Source of the DNA: Hermatobates lingyangjiaoensis
Taxonomy: Eukaryota > Arthropoda > Insecta > Hemiptera > Hermatobatidae
Assembly (NCBI GenBank): GCA_026182355.1
Contig: JAPFBL010000222.1
Location: forward strand, 587,001-651,000
Direction of reading: 5' to 3'
Length of the DNA: 64,000 nt
The notes under the pieces are model-generated. The model did no database searches. It saw nothing but the letters and a program-made list of their open reading frames with translations, and was not told where the DNA came from. Of the stretch, positions 11,581 through 20,644 are shown piece after piece (positions within the stretch are counted from its first letter, which is position 1; each line of letters starts with the position of its first letter). The translations under genes and the position numbers were made by a program.

Positions 11581-11775
11581 AATAAACTTCAAGAATTGCT
11601 CTTTAAATGAACATTAAATAAAACGAGATTTATTGAATATTTTGTTTTTTATTTAACATCTAAAAACTAAAAACATTCTGAGACACCCTATATAACAATA
11701 AATATAAAAATCTCAATTTTAGTAAAGGAACTATTGACTACAATATCACATTTTGATTTAAGAATAATTATAACA

Positions 11776-11815
11776 GTTTCAATCTGTCTAGGCAATGAAG
11801 GAATTGTATCAGTAG
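11776..11815 (+). repeat. 40-bp direct repeat, copy 2
   Basis: Second copy of the repeat at 10982-11021, in the same orientation, with the following bases GTAG also similar before the copies diverge. Confidence 0.85.
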
Positions 11816-11819
11816 TAGA

Positions 11820-12339
11820 AAATTGGCCGTTACTCAGGCTGATATTACTCAAGCTACATTACTTTAAATCCTCACACTTTCATTTGCGGGTTTTGCCTAA
11901 ATTTAGCTTACGTTCAATCTAACTCTTTTAGTAACTCTTACAATATCCATGTAAAAATATAAATCATGTAATATTTTTGTGAAAAGTAATTATATTATAT
12001 GTACCTATTGAAAGTAGTATAAGTGGTTTCAGAAATTAAGTGAAAATATCCTCACTCAGTTTTTTTTAAAAGTCTACAATTTTTAAAATTCAACTCCTTT
12101 ACTCAAACTGAATATTTTCTTGTGTCATTTTTTAGAATGAAGAGGGCTATTGCAATTTTTAGAGCACTATGGTATTTTTAGTTTGTAATCTTGTAATGCT
12201 CTGTATTGTAATTATATGATCCTCAACATTCATGATAAGAAAATTTATATTTTATCTGATCATACATGTACAAAAGTTTTATAGAATATTATGCAATGCC
12301 ATCTTTATTTATTCGTTTTTTTACTTCAGTCATTTTTTT
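11820..12339. other. AT-rich spacer
   Basis: Nothing recognisable: no coding pattern, no repeat boundaries. Confidence 0.5.
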
Positions 12340-12632
12340 CAGAACCATTTATTGACTTATTTACTTATTACAGTGTAGACCATTTATATAACTTCTAGAG
12401 TTTAGAAAAATTATTTACCTTCTACAATGTAGACCACTTATTTACCATCTACAGTGTAAATCACTTATTTAGCTTATATTCTACAGTGTAACCCTCTTAT
12501 TTACCTTTTACAGTGTAGACCAGTTACATACTTTCTACAGTTTAGACCACTTATTTAACTTCTGCAGTGTAAATTACGTATTTACTTTTTTACAGTGTAA
12601 AACACTTATTTAACTTCAACAGTGCAGAACAT
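12340..12632 (+). repeat. 27-bp minisatellite, about 10 units
   Basis: Units built around CAGTGTAGACCACTTATTTA start near 12371, 12398, 12425, 12452, 12484, 12511, 12538, 12564, 12593 and 12620, with spacing mostly 26-29 bp. A weaker unit may precede at 12340. The units are diverged, so the array is old. It has no spacer-repeat pattern of CRISPR type. Confidence 0.88.
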
Positions 12633-12794
12633 ATATTTTCTTTTTTTTTTGTATCATACCTTAGATATTAATAAATTGATATCAACATTGATTTTCTTTT
12701 ATTTTGGTGGCTCACAAAGTACCTCTATTGCTATTAATTGTTTGCATATTTCTTACAAATGTATTTATTATGTTCAATATAATATAATGGTCAT

Positions 12795-12810
12795 ATGTGT
12801 GGTTTGTGTA

Positions 12811-12887
<77 letters not shown>

Positions 12888-12896
12888 TAGACAGAC

Positions 12897-12934
<38 letters not shown>

Positions 12935-12957
12935 TAGTGTGTGTGTTGCATGCAACT

Positions 12958-13028
<71 letters not shown>

Positions 13029-13081
13029 CCGGAAGAAAGAGATAATGTGTGTGTGTTGCATGCATCTTGTATGTGTTCGTG

Positions 13082-13112
<31 letters not shown>
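12795..13112. repeat. Compound (TG)n-(AG)n microsatellite, repeated block
   Basis: TG runs (about 12813-12869, 12961-12997, 13082-13109) alternate with AG runs (12870-12930, 12996-13027). A short unit TGTGTGTTGCATGCA with a variant tail lies between blocks (about 12943 and 13049), so the whole TG-AG-GCATGCA block is duplicated. All overlapping reading frames (His-Thr, Cys-Val, Ser-Leu repeats) are spurious. Confidence 0.95.
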
Positions 13113-14470
13113 AAAGAAATGATGGATATTCCTGAGAAGGAAAAGAAGGAAGTTGTCATCAATATGGCATTTGCTTGAGGATACTTTAACTAGATCTTCA
13201 TTTTTCGCGATTACTGTAATTCCGTGAATACAATTTTGACTCCTCTCTCGATAGGTGTAGCTTTTCCACACAAAACATGCATAGGGTGCAATATGAAAGT
13301 AAATTTTCTTGGCAGCAATAAGTTTAGAAATCTCTTGTAGGAAATCAAATAAACCCACTTGTATGAGACACTGATTAAGTTGATAGGGATATAATGTAAA
13401 ATATAAAAAGAACTATACATACTAAATATTATTTACTGCTGAAGCTTCTCGAACACTGATTCTTAAAAGTCAAAATGGGTTTCTGCAAGAATTGGTCTAT
13501 AGAATTAACTACTCCTGATATTAAGCCAATGTTTCACCTAAAATTTTTCGGCATTTTCAAGTCCTTTTTTGAAAGAAAAAAATTTAAGTTAGTTGCATTT
13601 ATCTAACAATATCATAACAGACTCGAAAACAAATGGTGTTTGTTTAAAAAAAAAACCATGAAAATGCCGAACAATTTTCCCCTTATACATCGGCTTAGTT
13701 CATTCTTTGGACCAAATCCTCAAGAAACCCATTTTAAGTTTTTCTAAATATTATATTTTATAAATTATTTGGTTCTACAACCTTTATATATATATATAAT
13801 ATGATTGTGAAAATGAAATTGTAAAGAAGTATTAAGCAAATAAATTGATATCTTACGAAATGCCATTATCTATATTATCAATGTAATTATTTGTCAATGA
13901 ACGTGCATACATATTCGGCTTGACAGTAATAGGTAAATTGCTATTTATCAATATTTATCAAGACATTGGGGTCAATGAAAGTCGCGTAGTAAACATCAAT
14001 GTTTCAACATAATATTTCCATATGGAACTACTAGTACTACATATGATTACTTGGTTACCTGTTTTCTATTTTTCTTTCCTCTTTTGAAAAAATAATGCAC
14101 TGATTATTTGCAGTTGCTATTTTGATAAATCAGAATCAACCAGGTACCAACCTGAAAAAAAAATATCAAGTTTTAAATAACTGCATTGCTGACATACTTG
14201 TTTTTCAAATCACATTTATTTTCTCTTTTGAAACAAATTCACTCATTTGTAAATTAAATTCACTTTTTGGCAGTAAGTTCATATTTTTTTACAAATCAAC
14301 TTTCCTGGTTTCGAAATTATTGAAACCATGACATTTCAATATTGAATTTATTTCAACAACAGTAAATAAAAATTAATTAATAATAAATGATATATACAAA
14401 CACATACAATATTACATATTCATAACTAAATCATAGAAACATTCACCAACCAGACATAGTTATACATCAA
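13113..14470. other. AT-rich stretch without recognised gene
   Basis: No motif-bearing ORF or repeat identified, apart from a short TA run near 13783-13798. The frame at 14122-14331 is low-complexity and has no recognisable domain. Confidence 0.5.
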
Positions 14471-14474
14471 TCTC

Positions 14475-14660
14475 CAAAATACAATAAGAAATCAGAAAAA
14501 AAATTAAGATATTTCAACTGTAACAAGTGGTTTTGTGAGAGTCAAAATCCAACTCCTCACGCAGACCACTTGATATTGGTGAAATATTTTGGTATGGTTT
14601 GGAAGTTCATTGTTATTTCACGTATTTATAGTGAAATCTTGTTACATATACACAAAACTG
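14475..14660. mobile_element. PLE family A 3' ends, head-to-head pair, decayed
   Basis: The left arm (minus) carries a mutated version of the family A 3' region: an AAGATATTTCAACTGTAACA block opposite the usual ribozyme stem. The right arm (plus) ends with the family hairpin TTTCACGTATTTATAGTGAAA. Arms face each other around 14565. It is an older copy of the structure at 14908-15120. Confidence 0.6.
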
Positions 14661-14700
14661 AAAAATAAACAACACATAAACAAGGAAAACACTTATTGGA

Positions 14701-14736
14701 TTAATATCTCGAACCGAAGTTCGTCATCAGGAAGAG
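14701..14736 (-). ncRNA. Hammerhead-like core (family D), degenerate
   Basis: On the minus strand: CUGAUGA, then C, then stem II GAAC-UUCG-GUUC, then GAGA. The second core box is GAGA instead of GAAA, so cleavage is doubtful. A related decayed copy lies near 25080-25112 on the same strand. The pattern is that of other PLE-associated ribozymes in this window. Confidence 0.45.
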
Positions 14737-14872
14737 AGTAGGAAGAAAGAAGAAGAGGTACGTGCGTTCAAGAGTGTGGGTGAAAGGCAACACCTTTGTT
14801 TTTTTTTAGGTGCTTATCTGTAAGGTTTGGACTGTAGAGTATTTCCATTTATATAATTATATATATATATAT

Positions 14873-14907
<35 letters not shown>

Positions 14908-15120
14908 AATGATCAAACCACAATAAGAAATGGGAAAACAAGACTAAGATCTTTCAACCGTAACAAGCGGTCTTCGTCAGAGTCAAAAACCCAACTGGGT
15001 CTCTGACAAAGACCGCTTGTTACGGTTGAAAGATCTTAGTCTTGTTTTCCCATTTCTTATTGTGGTTTGATCATTGATTGTTGTTTCACGTGTTTATGTG
15101 AAATCTTTTTATATATATAT
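14908..15120. mobile_element. PLE family A 3' ends, head-to-head palindrome flanked by (TA)n
   Basis: The left arm is minus and the right arm plus, meeting at about 14993 (CCAACTGGGT). Each arm carries ribozyme core, a CCCATTTCTTATTGTGG block and (right arm) the hairpin TTTCACGTGTTTATGTGAAA before (TA)n. There is no coding sequence in this short copy. Penelope-like elements commonly leave truncated or inverted copies; the outward-facing 3' ends both run into TA repeats. Confidence 0.75.
14942..14984 (-). ncRNA. Hammerhead ribozyme, PLE family A
   Basis: Minus strand, in order: stem I strand GACU; core CUGACGA; one unpaired A; stem II GACCG with loop CUUGUUA and CGGUU; core GAAA; minimal stem III AGAUCU; U; stem I strand AGUC. 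GACU and AGUC are complementary, and the predicted cleavage is after the U preceding AGUC. The right arm copy at 15000-15041 has core CUGACAA and is probably weakened. Confidence 0.75.
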
Positions 15121-15193
15121 GAATAATAATCAAAATAACACTTGATATAATAGATGGATTAATTTACCACAATGAAAGCAATTTTTGAAACAA

Positions 15194-15231
15194 TGCTCTA
15201 AGGCCTTTCGTTAACACATCGTCAGAGAGCA
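15194..15231 (-). ncRNA. Hammerhead ribozyme, PLE family Z
   Basis: Minus strand, in order: UGCUCU; CUGACGA; short stem II region UGUGUUAAC; GAAA; GGCCU; U; AGAGCA. The outer strands UGCUCU and AGAGCA pair perfectly (6 bp) to form stem I. Stem II is weak (2 bp plus a loop), typical of minimal hammerheads. It sits downstream of the family Z endonuclease gene on the same strand, about 30 bases past its end. Confidence 0.78.
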
Positions 15232-15258
15232 AGTGAACTAAAAAACAATAAATACTTG

Positions 15259-15947
15259 TTAACTTGGCTGATTGAAATTTCCAGAATTGATGGCAACCCT
15301 GAATGTGTTTAATGATGAAGTCTTCATCTGTTTAATTATTCCGCTAACCAAAACCTCATCTAATTTATAGAGTCCTAGGCTATTGTTCATCAACTTCTCA
15401 TAAAAGTTCTTTATTAGCGCAGTTTCCACGATATTTCTTCTTCTTTCTGAAGACACATATATTTATTCATTTGCTGCATTCCAGTTAATCACATGATTAC
15501 TGTTTCTTATGTGCATGAACAAGACACTCTTTTCGTCTTCTCTTTTCTGATGGAATATTTGTGTTGTTTTATCCTTGTAAGAAGACCTTTGCTCGTCTGT
15601 CCAATGTAAGACATTTCACAGTCAGTACATGGTATCCTGTATACACAACAGTCCTTTCTTTTTGGCTTATTATTGACAAGTCTGTTAAACAAGTTACCAT
15701 CATTACTGAACACAACAGAAACGTCCAATCTTTTCATAAATGAAGGCATGTCTTTCAAACAAGGACTGTATGGAATGACTAACAAATTGCTTCTTGTGAA
15801 CTGATCTTCATTATTTAATATCATGGATTGTTTCACCTTTATTATGATATTGTCGATTAACCTTTTTGGATACATTAAAGAACCTGCAATTTTGTAAATA
15901 TTTTTGATTTCTTCATCTAAAAATTTCTCACTAGAGCATTGTTTCAA
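15259..15947 (-). pseudogene. PLE GIY-YIG endonuclease region (family Z)
   Basis: Only the C-terminal part of a PLE protein is present. Frame 15947-15507 reads KKRLI-like linker sequence, then LDVSVVFSNDGN, then the GIY-YIG core CCVYRIPCTDCEMSYIGQTSKGLLTRIKQHK, with Y-x11-YIG spacing and the following Arg. A frameshift near 15528 and a stop near 15455 separate it from the continuation, which ends in NFYEKLMNNSLGLYKLDEVL, including the expected Asn and Glu region. PLE proteins are about 800 residues, with the reverse transcriptase N-terminal; that half is absent. The endonuclease normally nicks the DNA target for reverse transcription. Confidence 0.82.
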
Positions 15948-15974
15948 AAATTGTTTTCATTGTGGTAAATTAAT

Positions 15975-16008
<34 letters not shown>

Positions 16009-16136
16009 CAATAATCAACAATAACTCTTGATATAATATATGAATGAAACAACCACAATAAACGTCTAATCTGTATCTAATATATATTTGTTTATTGTGG
16101 TTGTTTAATTCATATATATATATATATATATATATT

Positions 16137-16592
16137 AAAAGTAATCGCAGTCTCGGCATTCACGATCTTAAGACTGAGAGATTCGATCCTACAAACTAAC
16201 CTCCTGCTAACAGGGTTCAACTGGAAAAGGAGTTGGCCAAGTGACATGTTAAATTAAAATCGATGACTCATGCTCAGTCATTGCTATAAATAGATTAAAA
16301 GGATAGTACAGGTTAATATAAAGAGAAGGTCAAAGGTCAATAATGAACAAGAAACAAGCGGTTAGAATAAAAGAGTTGAAATGACATTACTCTTTTATTC
16401 AGTGAAATCTTTAAAAGAGTTGAAATAAATATAATATATGATATTATATTAATTATCTCATTTTCCAGTTGAACCCTGTTAGCAGGAGGTTAGTTCGTAG
16501 GATCGAATCTCTCAGTCCTAAGATCGTGAATGCCGAGACAGCGGTTAATTTTAATGATACTTGTTTAAAAGAGGATCTGCTGCCTATTTATA

Positions 16593-16644
<52 letters not shown>

Positions 16645-16675
16645 TATATTTTGGGAGCAGATCTTCATTTAGACA
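16137..16675. mobile_element. PLE N-terminal fragments as an inverted pair between TA repeats
   Basis: The block at 16148-16233 (minus) and its copy at 16455-16546 (plus) are nearly identical inverted repeats containing CCTCCTGCTAACAGGGTTCA. In the coding sense both read VSRRLVRRIESLSPKIVNAE, the helical N-terminus of PLE proteins. The right copy continues to CLKEDLLPIYTNI and then becomes (TA)n at 16596. The left copy stops after AITFN and becomes (TA)n at about 16136. A third piece (16642-16680, minus) also ends at YTNI against the same TA run. All are partial and non-functional. Confidence 0.75.
16596..16641. repeat. (TA)n microsatellite between PLE ends
   Basis: A pure TA run of about 46 bp, entered from both sides by PLE N-terminal sequence ending in codons for Thr-Asn-Ile. 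Confidence 0.95.
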
Positions 16676-16699
16676 TGATTTATTAAAGAGTATGCCGAT

Positions 16700-17145
16700 C
16701 TTCAAGATAGTATCTATAGTTTGAACCGTCTTCAGGAGAGATAAGAGAGGGAAACCAAGCGCACTCGTTCAGAGACGGTTTCAAATTAACCCTCATTGCC
16801 AACGTTTCGGTTTTTATTTAAAACCTTTTTCACAGAGAGAAGTATAAATGAAGTATAAGTAGTATGAAAAAAGTTTTAAATAAAAACCGAAACGTTCAAA
16901 ATAAGAGTTTATTTTGAAACTGAAGAACTGACCGAGTTCCGATAAACTTTAGTTTTGTTTCTATTCCACTGTAGATACTTTTATCAATATTTATACATAT
17001 AAGATTTGACATAAACACTTAAAATAACAATCAATGATGAAACCACAATATTAAATGGGAAAGAAAGACTGAGACGAAGACCGTTTGTTGCCTTTGAATG
17101 ATCTTAGTATTTATTTCCCATTTCATATTGTGGATAGATCAAATA
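16700..17145. mobile_element. Cluster of short PLE 3'-end remnants
   Basis: A family G ribozyme relic (minus, about 16712-16745, CTGAAGACGGTTCAAAC), two family E remnants (16800-16830 minus; 16862-16930 plus, with AAAACCGAAACGTT) and a short inverted family A pair (17035-17140, with CCCATTTCATATTGTGG) lie end to end. All are truncated. The identity comes from matching the better copies elsewhere in the window. Confidence 0.55.
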
Positions 17146-17639
17146 TGTATATATAACCAAGTAAATGAAACGTTTTTTTAAACTAAAAAAACTAGAATTT
17201 TCAAAGGAACGCACAGAAAAGAAAACACTGAAACTCACTACTACATTTAACACGATGTCTTTGTCGTCAGGAATAGATGTGAGTCGCTCTAAAGACTGAT
17301 AATGTCTGGCTGTCGTTCAAACAGAAGCATACAAACAGTGTAGCCAAATTTCAGAGAGAAGAGAGACAAGGAAGATAAAGAAATAAAAGGAAACTAAAGA
17401 TTAAATGAATGAAAACATTTAACTAAAAATAAAATTAAAAACTATAACACAATTTGTAATAACCAAAATAAAAAAACTGAGTAAAAAAGACTGAAATAAA
17501 ATAACTGAACAATTAACGATTGAGGTTAAGCACAGGAGTAGATCTATCACCCAGAATACTCTTCTAAAGCTCTCAGAGTGACTTTCAAATTAGTCTGATA
17601 AATTTTTCCTCAGGACTGGTACACGGAAACAGTCATTAA
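17146..17639. other. AT-rich stretch with a possible decayed hammerhead-like motif
   Basis: Minus strand at about 17250-17275 reads CCTGACGACAAAGACATCGTG, close to the CUGACGA start of a hammerhead, but no GAAA box follows at the right place. Otherwise no feature was recognised. Confidence 0.35.
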
Positions 17640-18065
17640 AACTGAGTCCGTGTGAACTGGTATGAGTTGCAATGGGAAGGTCATACGCAGCCTTAGATTA
17701 GTGGAAGTCAAACCCACATAAAGGAATCACACTGGGTGCAATCCAAACGGTAATCGCAGTTACCAGAATTCTAGTGAGCGATAGCATAGGTGCGTTTACA
17801 ATGGAAAGAGGAAAAGAAAGGAACGGCATTGATGATAGGACATCATCAATTTATCCTATCATAAATCCCGTTCCTTCATTTACCTCTTTCCAGAGTAAAC
17901 TCACCTGTCCTATCTCTCACAAGACTTCTTGTACCTCTGATAACTGTATTTACCGTTCTGATTGAACCCAGTGTGATCCTATTTATGTGGGTTTAACTTC
18001 CACCAAGCTAAGCCTACATATGAATAATCACAGTTCGTCCTTTGGCAAACGTGTTACAACAAAAC
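17640..18065. pseudogene. PLE family C-like GIY-YIG fragments, head to head
   Basis: The right arm (plus, about 17850-18050) reads PSFTSFQSKLTCPISHKTS, CTSDNCIYRSD, a stop, TQCDPIYVGLTSTKLSLHMN. This parallels the family C protein at 23.9-24.1 kb (CTSSNCVYRLDCTQCDSFYVGLTS). The left arm (minus, 17640-17845) is a decayed mirror of the same segment, meeting it near 17846. Cysteine-rich linker plus Tyr and YVG are the GIY-YIG signature. One Cys codon is replaced by a stop, and both arms are truncated. Confidence 0.7.
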
Positions 18066-19980
18066 TGTGATATGAGATGCCGTGTAATATGAGGGCTACC
18101 GGTTTTATGCATTGCTAAATAACAGCATAGCAAGTAACCTGTCTATTGTCCTAAAAACGCATCTAGTGAGAAATAAGCAAATATAATATTCATTTTATGT
18201 TTCATTTATGAAATTGATAATTATTTTGACAATTGATTATGTGAATATGGTTTTGATTATTTTAAGAAACAATGATCAAAATGTTGGTAAGAGAGTTTAA
18301 TTTAAATGAAGCACCGAAAAAACATTTATTTTGTTTCTACTCCACCGTCAATACTTTTGTTTATATTTATACAAATATTTTATGCAACAGATAATTGACC
18401 AACAATTTTAAAATGCTTACAAATATTTATATAATTAATGAAAATTATAAATTATTTTCATCGTCTCTGTATTTATCTTTTGATAACATAATATTTATAT
18501 AAATAATACATGTATTCTATTATCATAATGGTGGACCATTATATATGGCAGGTCATAATGGTGCACCAGTAAAACTAAATTGTGTTATGATTATTGTAAC
18601 GGAGTTGCAGGAAATATTTCAATTCAGTCAGAAAGTGCCAGTTACTTGAAAAATTACCTGCACTATTGACCACTTCTTACTCATGAGGCTAACATAATGA
18701 TGCCCAGGTAATACAATTAATGCAGATATGTTGGAAAACAGTTTACATTAAGTTATGTTTTTTTATTCAGTCGCATTCTGAGCAGAATCACATACCAACT
18801 GGTCAAACATAATTTTTCCATATTTTATTTAACGAGAGGATATACATATATGAAAACAAAATTAAAGATAATAGAATTATATGTAAATACAAAATAAGTT
18901 TTTGAGGATTAGGTTCAAAAGTTAATTACATCAGATTACTCGTTAACGTTTCGCCAAAAACTGTTCCTCATTCTCAAGGCTAACAAGAATTTATTGAAAA
19001 AATCAGTACTGCTATAAAAAATTTGTAAAAACAAATGCCTCCACAGAATATCAACTAACAGAAAACAAAAAAAAAACACAATAAGCAACAAGCACAAACA
19101 AATTAAAAGAAAGCCAAATATGGACAGTGTTAATTATTTTTTTTTAGAACATGTGTGTTTCTAATATTATTGCTTTTATTAACTAATAAATTCGCGGAGA
19201 GTGAATAACGAGATGAATAAATAAATATTTTTTAGACATATGAAAATTGACTTTATTTATTGAACAAATCTCGTATATGTATATGTATGGTAGGTGTTTT
19301 TTTCTCCAAAGTAGTACCCTTACTTGGACGGAGTTTATTGTAATATTTTCACAGGCTCCATAGGTAGGTGTATGAGCACACCTAACAAATCGGTGACTGT
19401 GAGCCCTACAACACCTCACACTTTGGGATGACAACTACATCATTGTTGAGATGACTTACCATTTACTTTTCTATAGGGGAACCCAAAATACATTGATAGG
19501 ATATGAATAACAATTAAAAAAACCAGAGACCTACTCCTAAGTGGAACCAAGTTAATCAAAAAAGAAATTAAATTTAATCAGTTAAATTATTAATTAAATA
19601 ATTAAAAAAAATAAACCTACAATTCAGACGTATTCAAATTATACGTCTCTGGTATCATGAAGGGACTGTTAACCGCCAATACCCCGCACCCCATAGAGCA
19701 CACATCACCTCAAACCAGACAGTAACCCCTTTGCAACAGAAATAACAGCCGTGGTACAAATCTTACACGCATCATATATGAATCATTACATTTATATACT
19801 TACCCTGAAGATGACTGCAGACCCGTCAAAACGTGTCCAATCCACCATAACAAATAGCCTTCAACGTTCAGATGAATAAAAAAAGAAATTATTTTGAAAC
19901 TTAGATAAACTAATGAAGAAAATGACTTCACTGAGATACGATCATATATATATATGCAAGATTTCACATAAACACGTGAA
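18066..19980. other. AT-rich stretch without recognised gene
   Basis: No domain or RNA gene was recognised. Two minus- or plus-strand hammerhead-like relics occur: 18960-18995 (minus, GAAACGTTAACG with CTTGAGAATGAGG) and 19806-19845 (plus, CTGAAGATGACTGCAG then GTCAAAACGT). Both have damaged cores. The 19183-19434 frame has no recognisable domain. Confidence 0.4.
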
Positions 19981-20080
19981 ATAACAATCAATGATCAAAC
20001 CATAATCTGATATGGGAAAAAAATATTAAGATCTTTCAACCGTAAGAAGCAGTCTTTGTCCAAACCCAACGAAGTTTAGA
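19970..20080 (-). mobile_element. PLE family A 3' end, single decayed copy
   Basis: Minus strand carries the damaged ribozyme, the CCCATATCAGATTATGG block and the hairpin TTTCACGTGTTTATGTGAAA at 19967-19986, next to TATATATATATG. It is a solo 3' fragment. Confidence 0.65.
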
Positions 20081-20084
20081 ACAA

Positions 20085-20640
20085 ACGAAACCTGGTTTAC
20101 ATAGCGCATTTACTCTTACGCGCATCCGAGGAGGCACATATCTGGTTTTTAAATACGCGATGAAAACCACATTTGAACTTCAGAAGATAGGGCTGTTCTG
20201 AATGGTTAGAGATTAGTTTACCTTTGACTATTTTTTATTATTATCTTTTTATTATAATTTTTATTTTAAATTATTTTTTATACAACTTTATTTTAATCAT
20301 CCTCATCATTATTATTATTTAAATATTTATTGTTTATATTTCTGGATTTTCTTTTGTTTCATTTATTTTCCTCTAAATTTTCTTCATTATTATTTTTCAA
20401 GTTTTTATTATTTATATTTCCTAATCTTCTTCATTTTCATTTCTATTTCTTAGCTCTTGCCTTATTATTAGTTAATTTTTCTTAGCTTACTTGAACCAGT
20501 CACGTGTGTGACAACACTGTTGGTCTCCAACCGTCGCGTCGCAAGTGCGCTTGGTGTCCCTATTTCAATTCACCTGATGACGGTTCAACCGAAAATTAGA
20601 GACAGTAGGTGTATTTATTCCTTTGTTCTGTGTCTGTGAT
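20085..20640 (+). mobile_element. PLE family G 3' region
   Basis: At 20115-20175 the plus strand reads LLRASEEAHIWFLNTR, matching the C-terminus of the family C protein (LRASEEAYICLLDAR). AT-rich 3' UTR follows, with long ATTT/TTA-type tracts, then a hammerhead at 20570-20612 and a TA-rich end near 20655. The element is therefore a 3' fragment of a PLE whose ribozyme differs from that of family C. Confidence 0.65.
20570..20612 (+). ncRNA. Hammerhead-like ribozyme, PLE family G
   Basis: In order: CUGAUGA; C; stem II GGU-UCA-ACC; GAAA; AUU; A; then GAGAC. Both catalytic boxes are intact. Stem I in this copy is poorly paired (only the closing base pairs match), so activity is uncertain. The copy at 28157-28190 has a better stem I but core CUGAAGA. 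Confidence 0.6.
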
Positions 20641-20644
20641 TTAC

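Larger units (their letters stand above)
11063..11689. mobile_element. Foldback/MITE-like element made of two mariner-like 3' ends
   Basis: The termini are inverted: AGGGTGTCTCAGAATG at 11063 and CATTCTGAGACACCCT at 11689. Homology between the arms extends almost to the centre, so the element is a large imperfect palindrome of about 627 bp. Each arm holds the 3' end of a transposase gene pointing outward. It is best explained as an internally rearranged derivative of a Tc1/mariner-type (IS630 superfamily) transposon that duplicated one end head to head. A clear TA target duplication was not seen. It cannot code for a working transposase. Confidence 0.75.
15121..15978 (-). mobile_element. Penelope-like element family Z, 5'-truncated, with inverted tail
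   Basis: Minus-strand order: GIY-YIG coding region (15960-15259), hammerhead (15231-15194), 3' tail with TCATTGTGGTAAATTAATCCA, then TA repeats. At the other end (15931-15978) a 48-bp piece of the same tail appears in plus orientation and runs into (TA)n at 15979. The copy therefore has outward-facing 3' ends on both sides, one of them only the post-ribozyme tail. Confidence 0.78.

Noticed and set aside
12340..13112. Regularly spaced repeats as a CRISPR array
   Set aside because: The units are contiguous and diverged, with no unique spacers, and the sequence is clearly animal nuclear DNA.
12622..13358. Long frames of up to 194 residues on both strands
   Set aside because: They are generated by TG and AG microsatellites; only short unique tails exist, with no recognisable domain.
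15944..16159. Frame with IYIYIY repeats (and similar ones at 16469, 27738, 27848, 41990, 44482)
   Set aside because: The Ile-Tyr parts come from (TA)n. Only the adjoining PLE segments are real, and these are reported as fragments.
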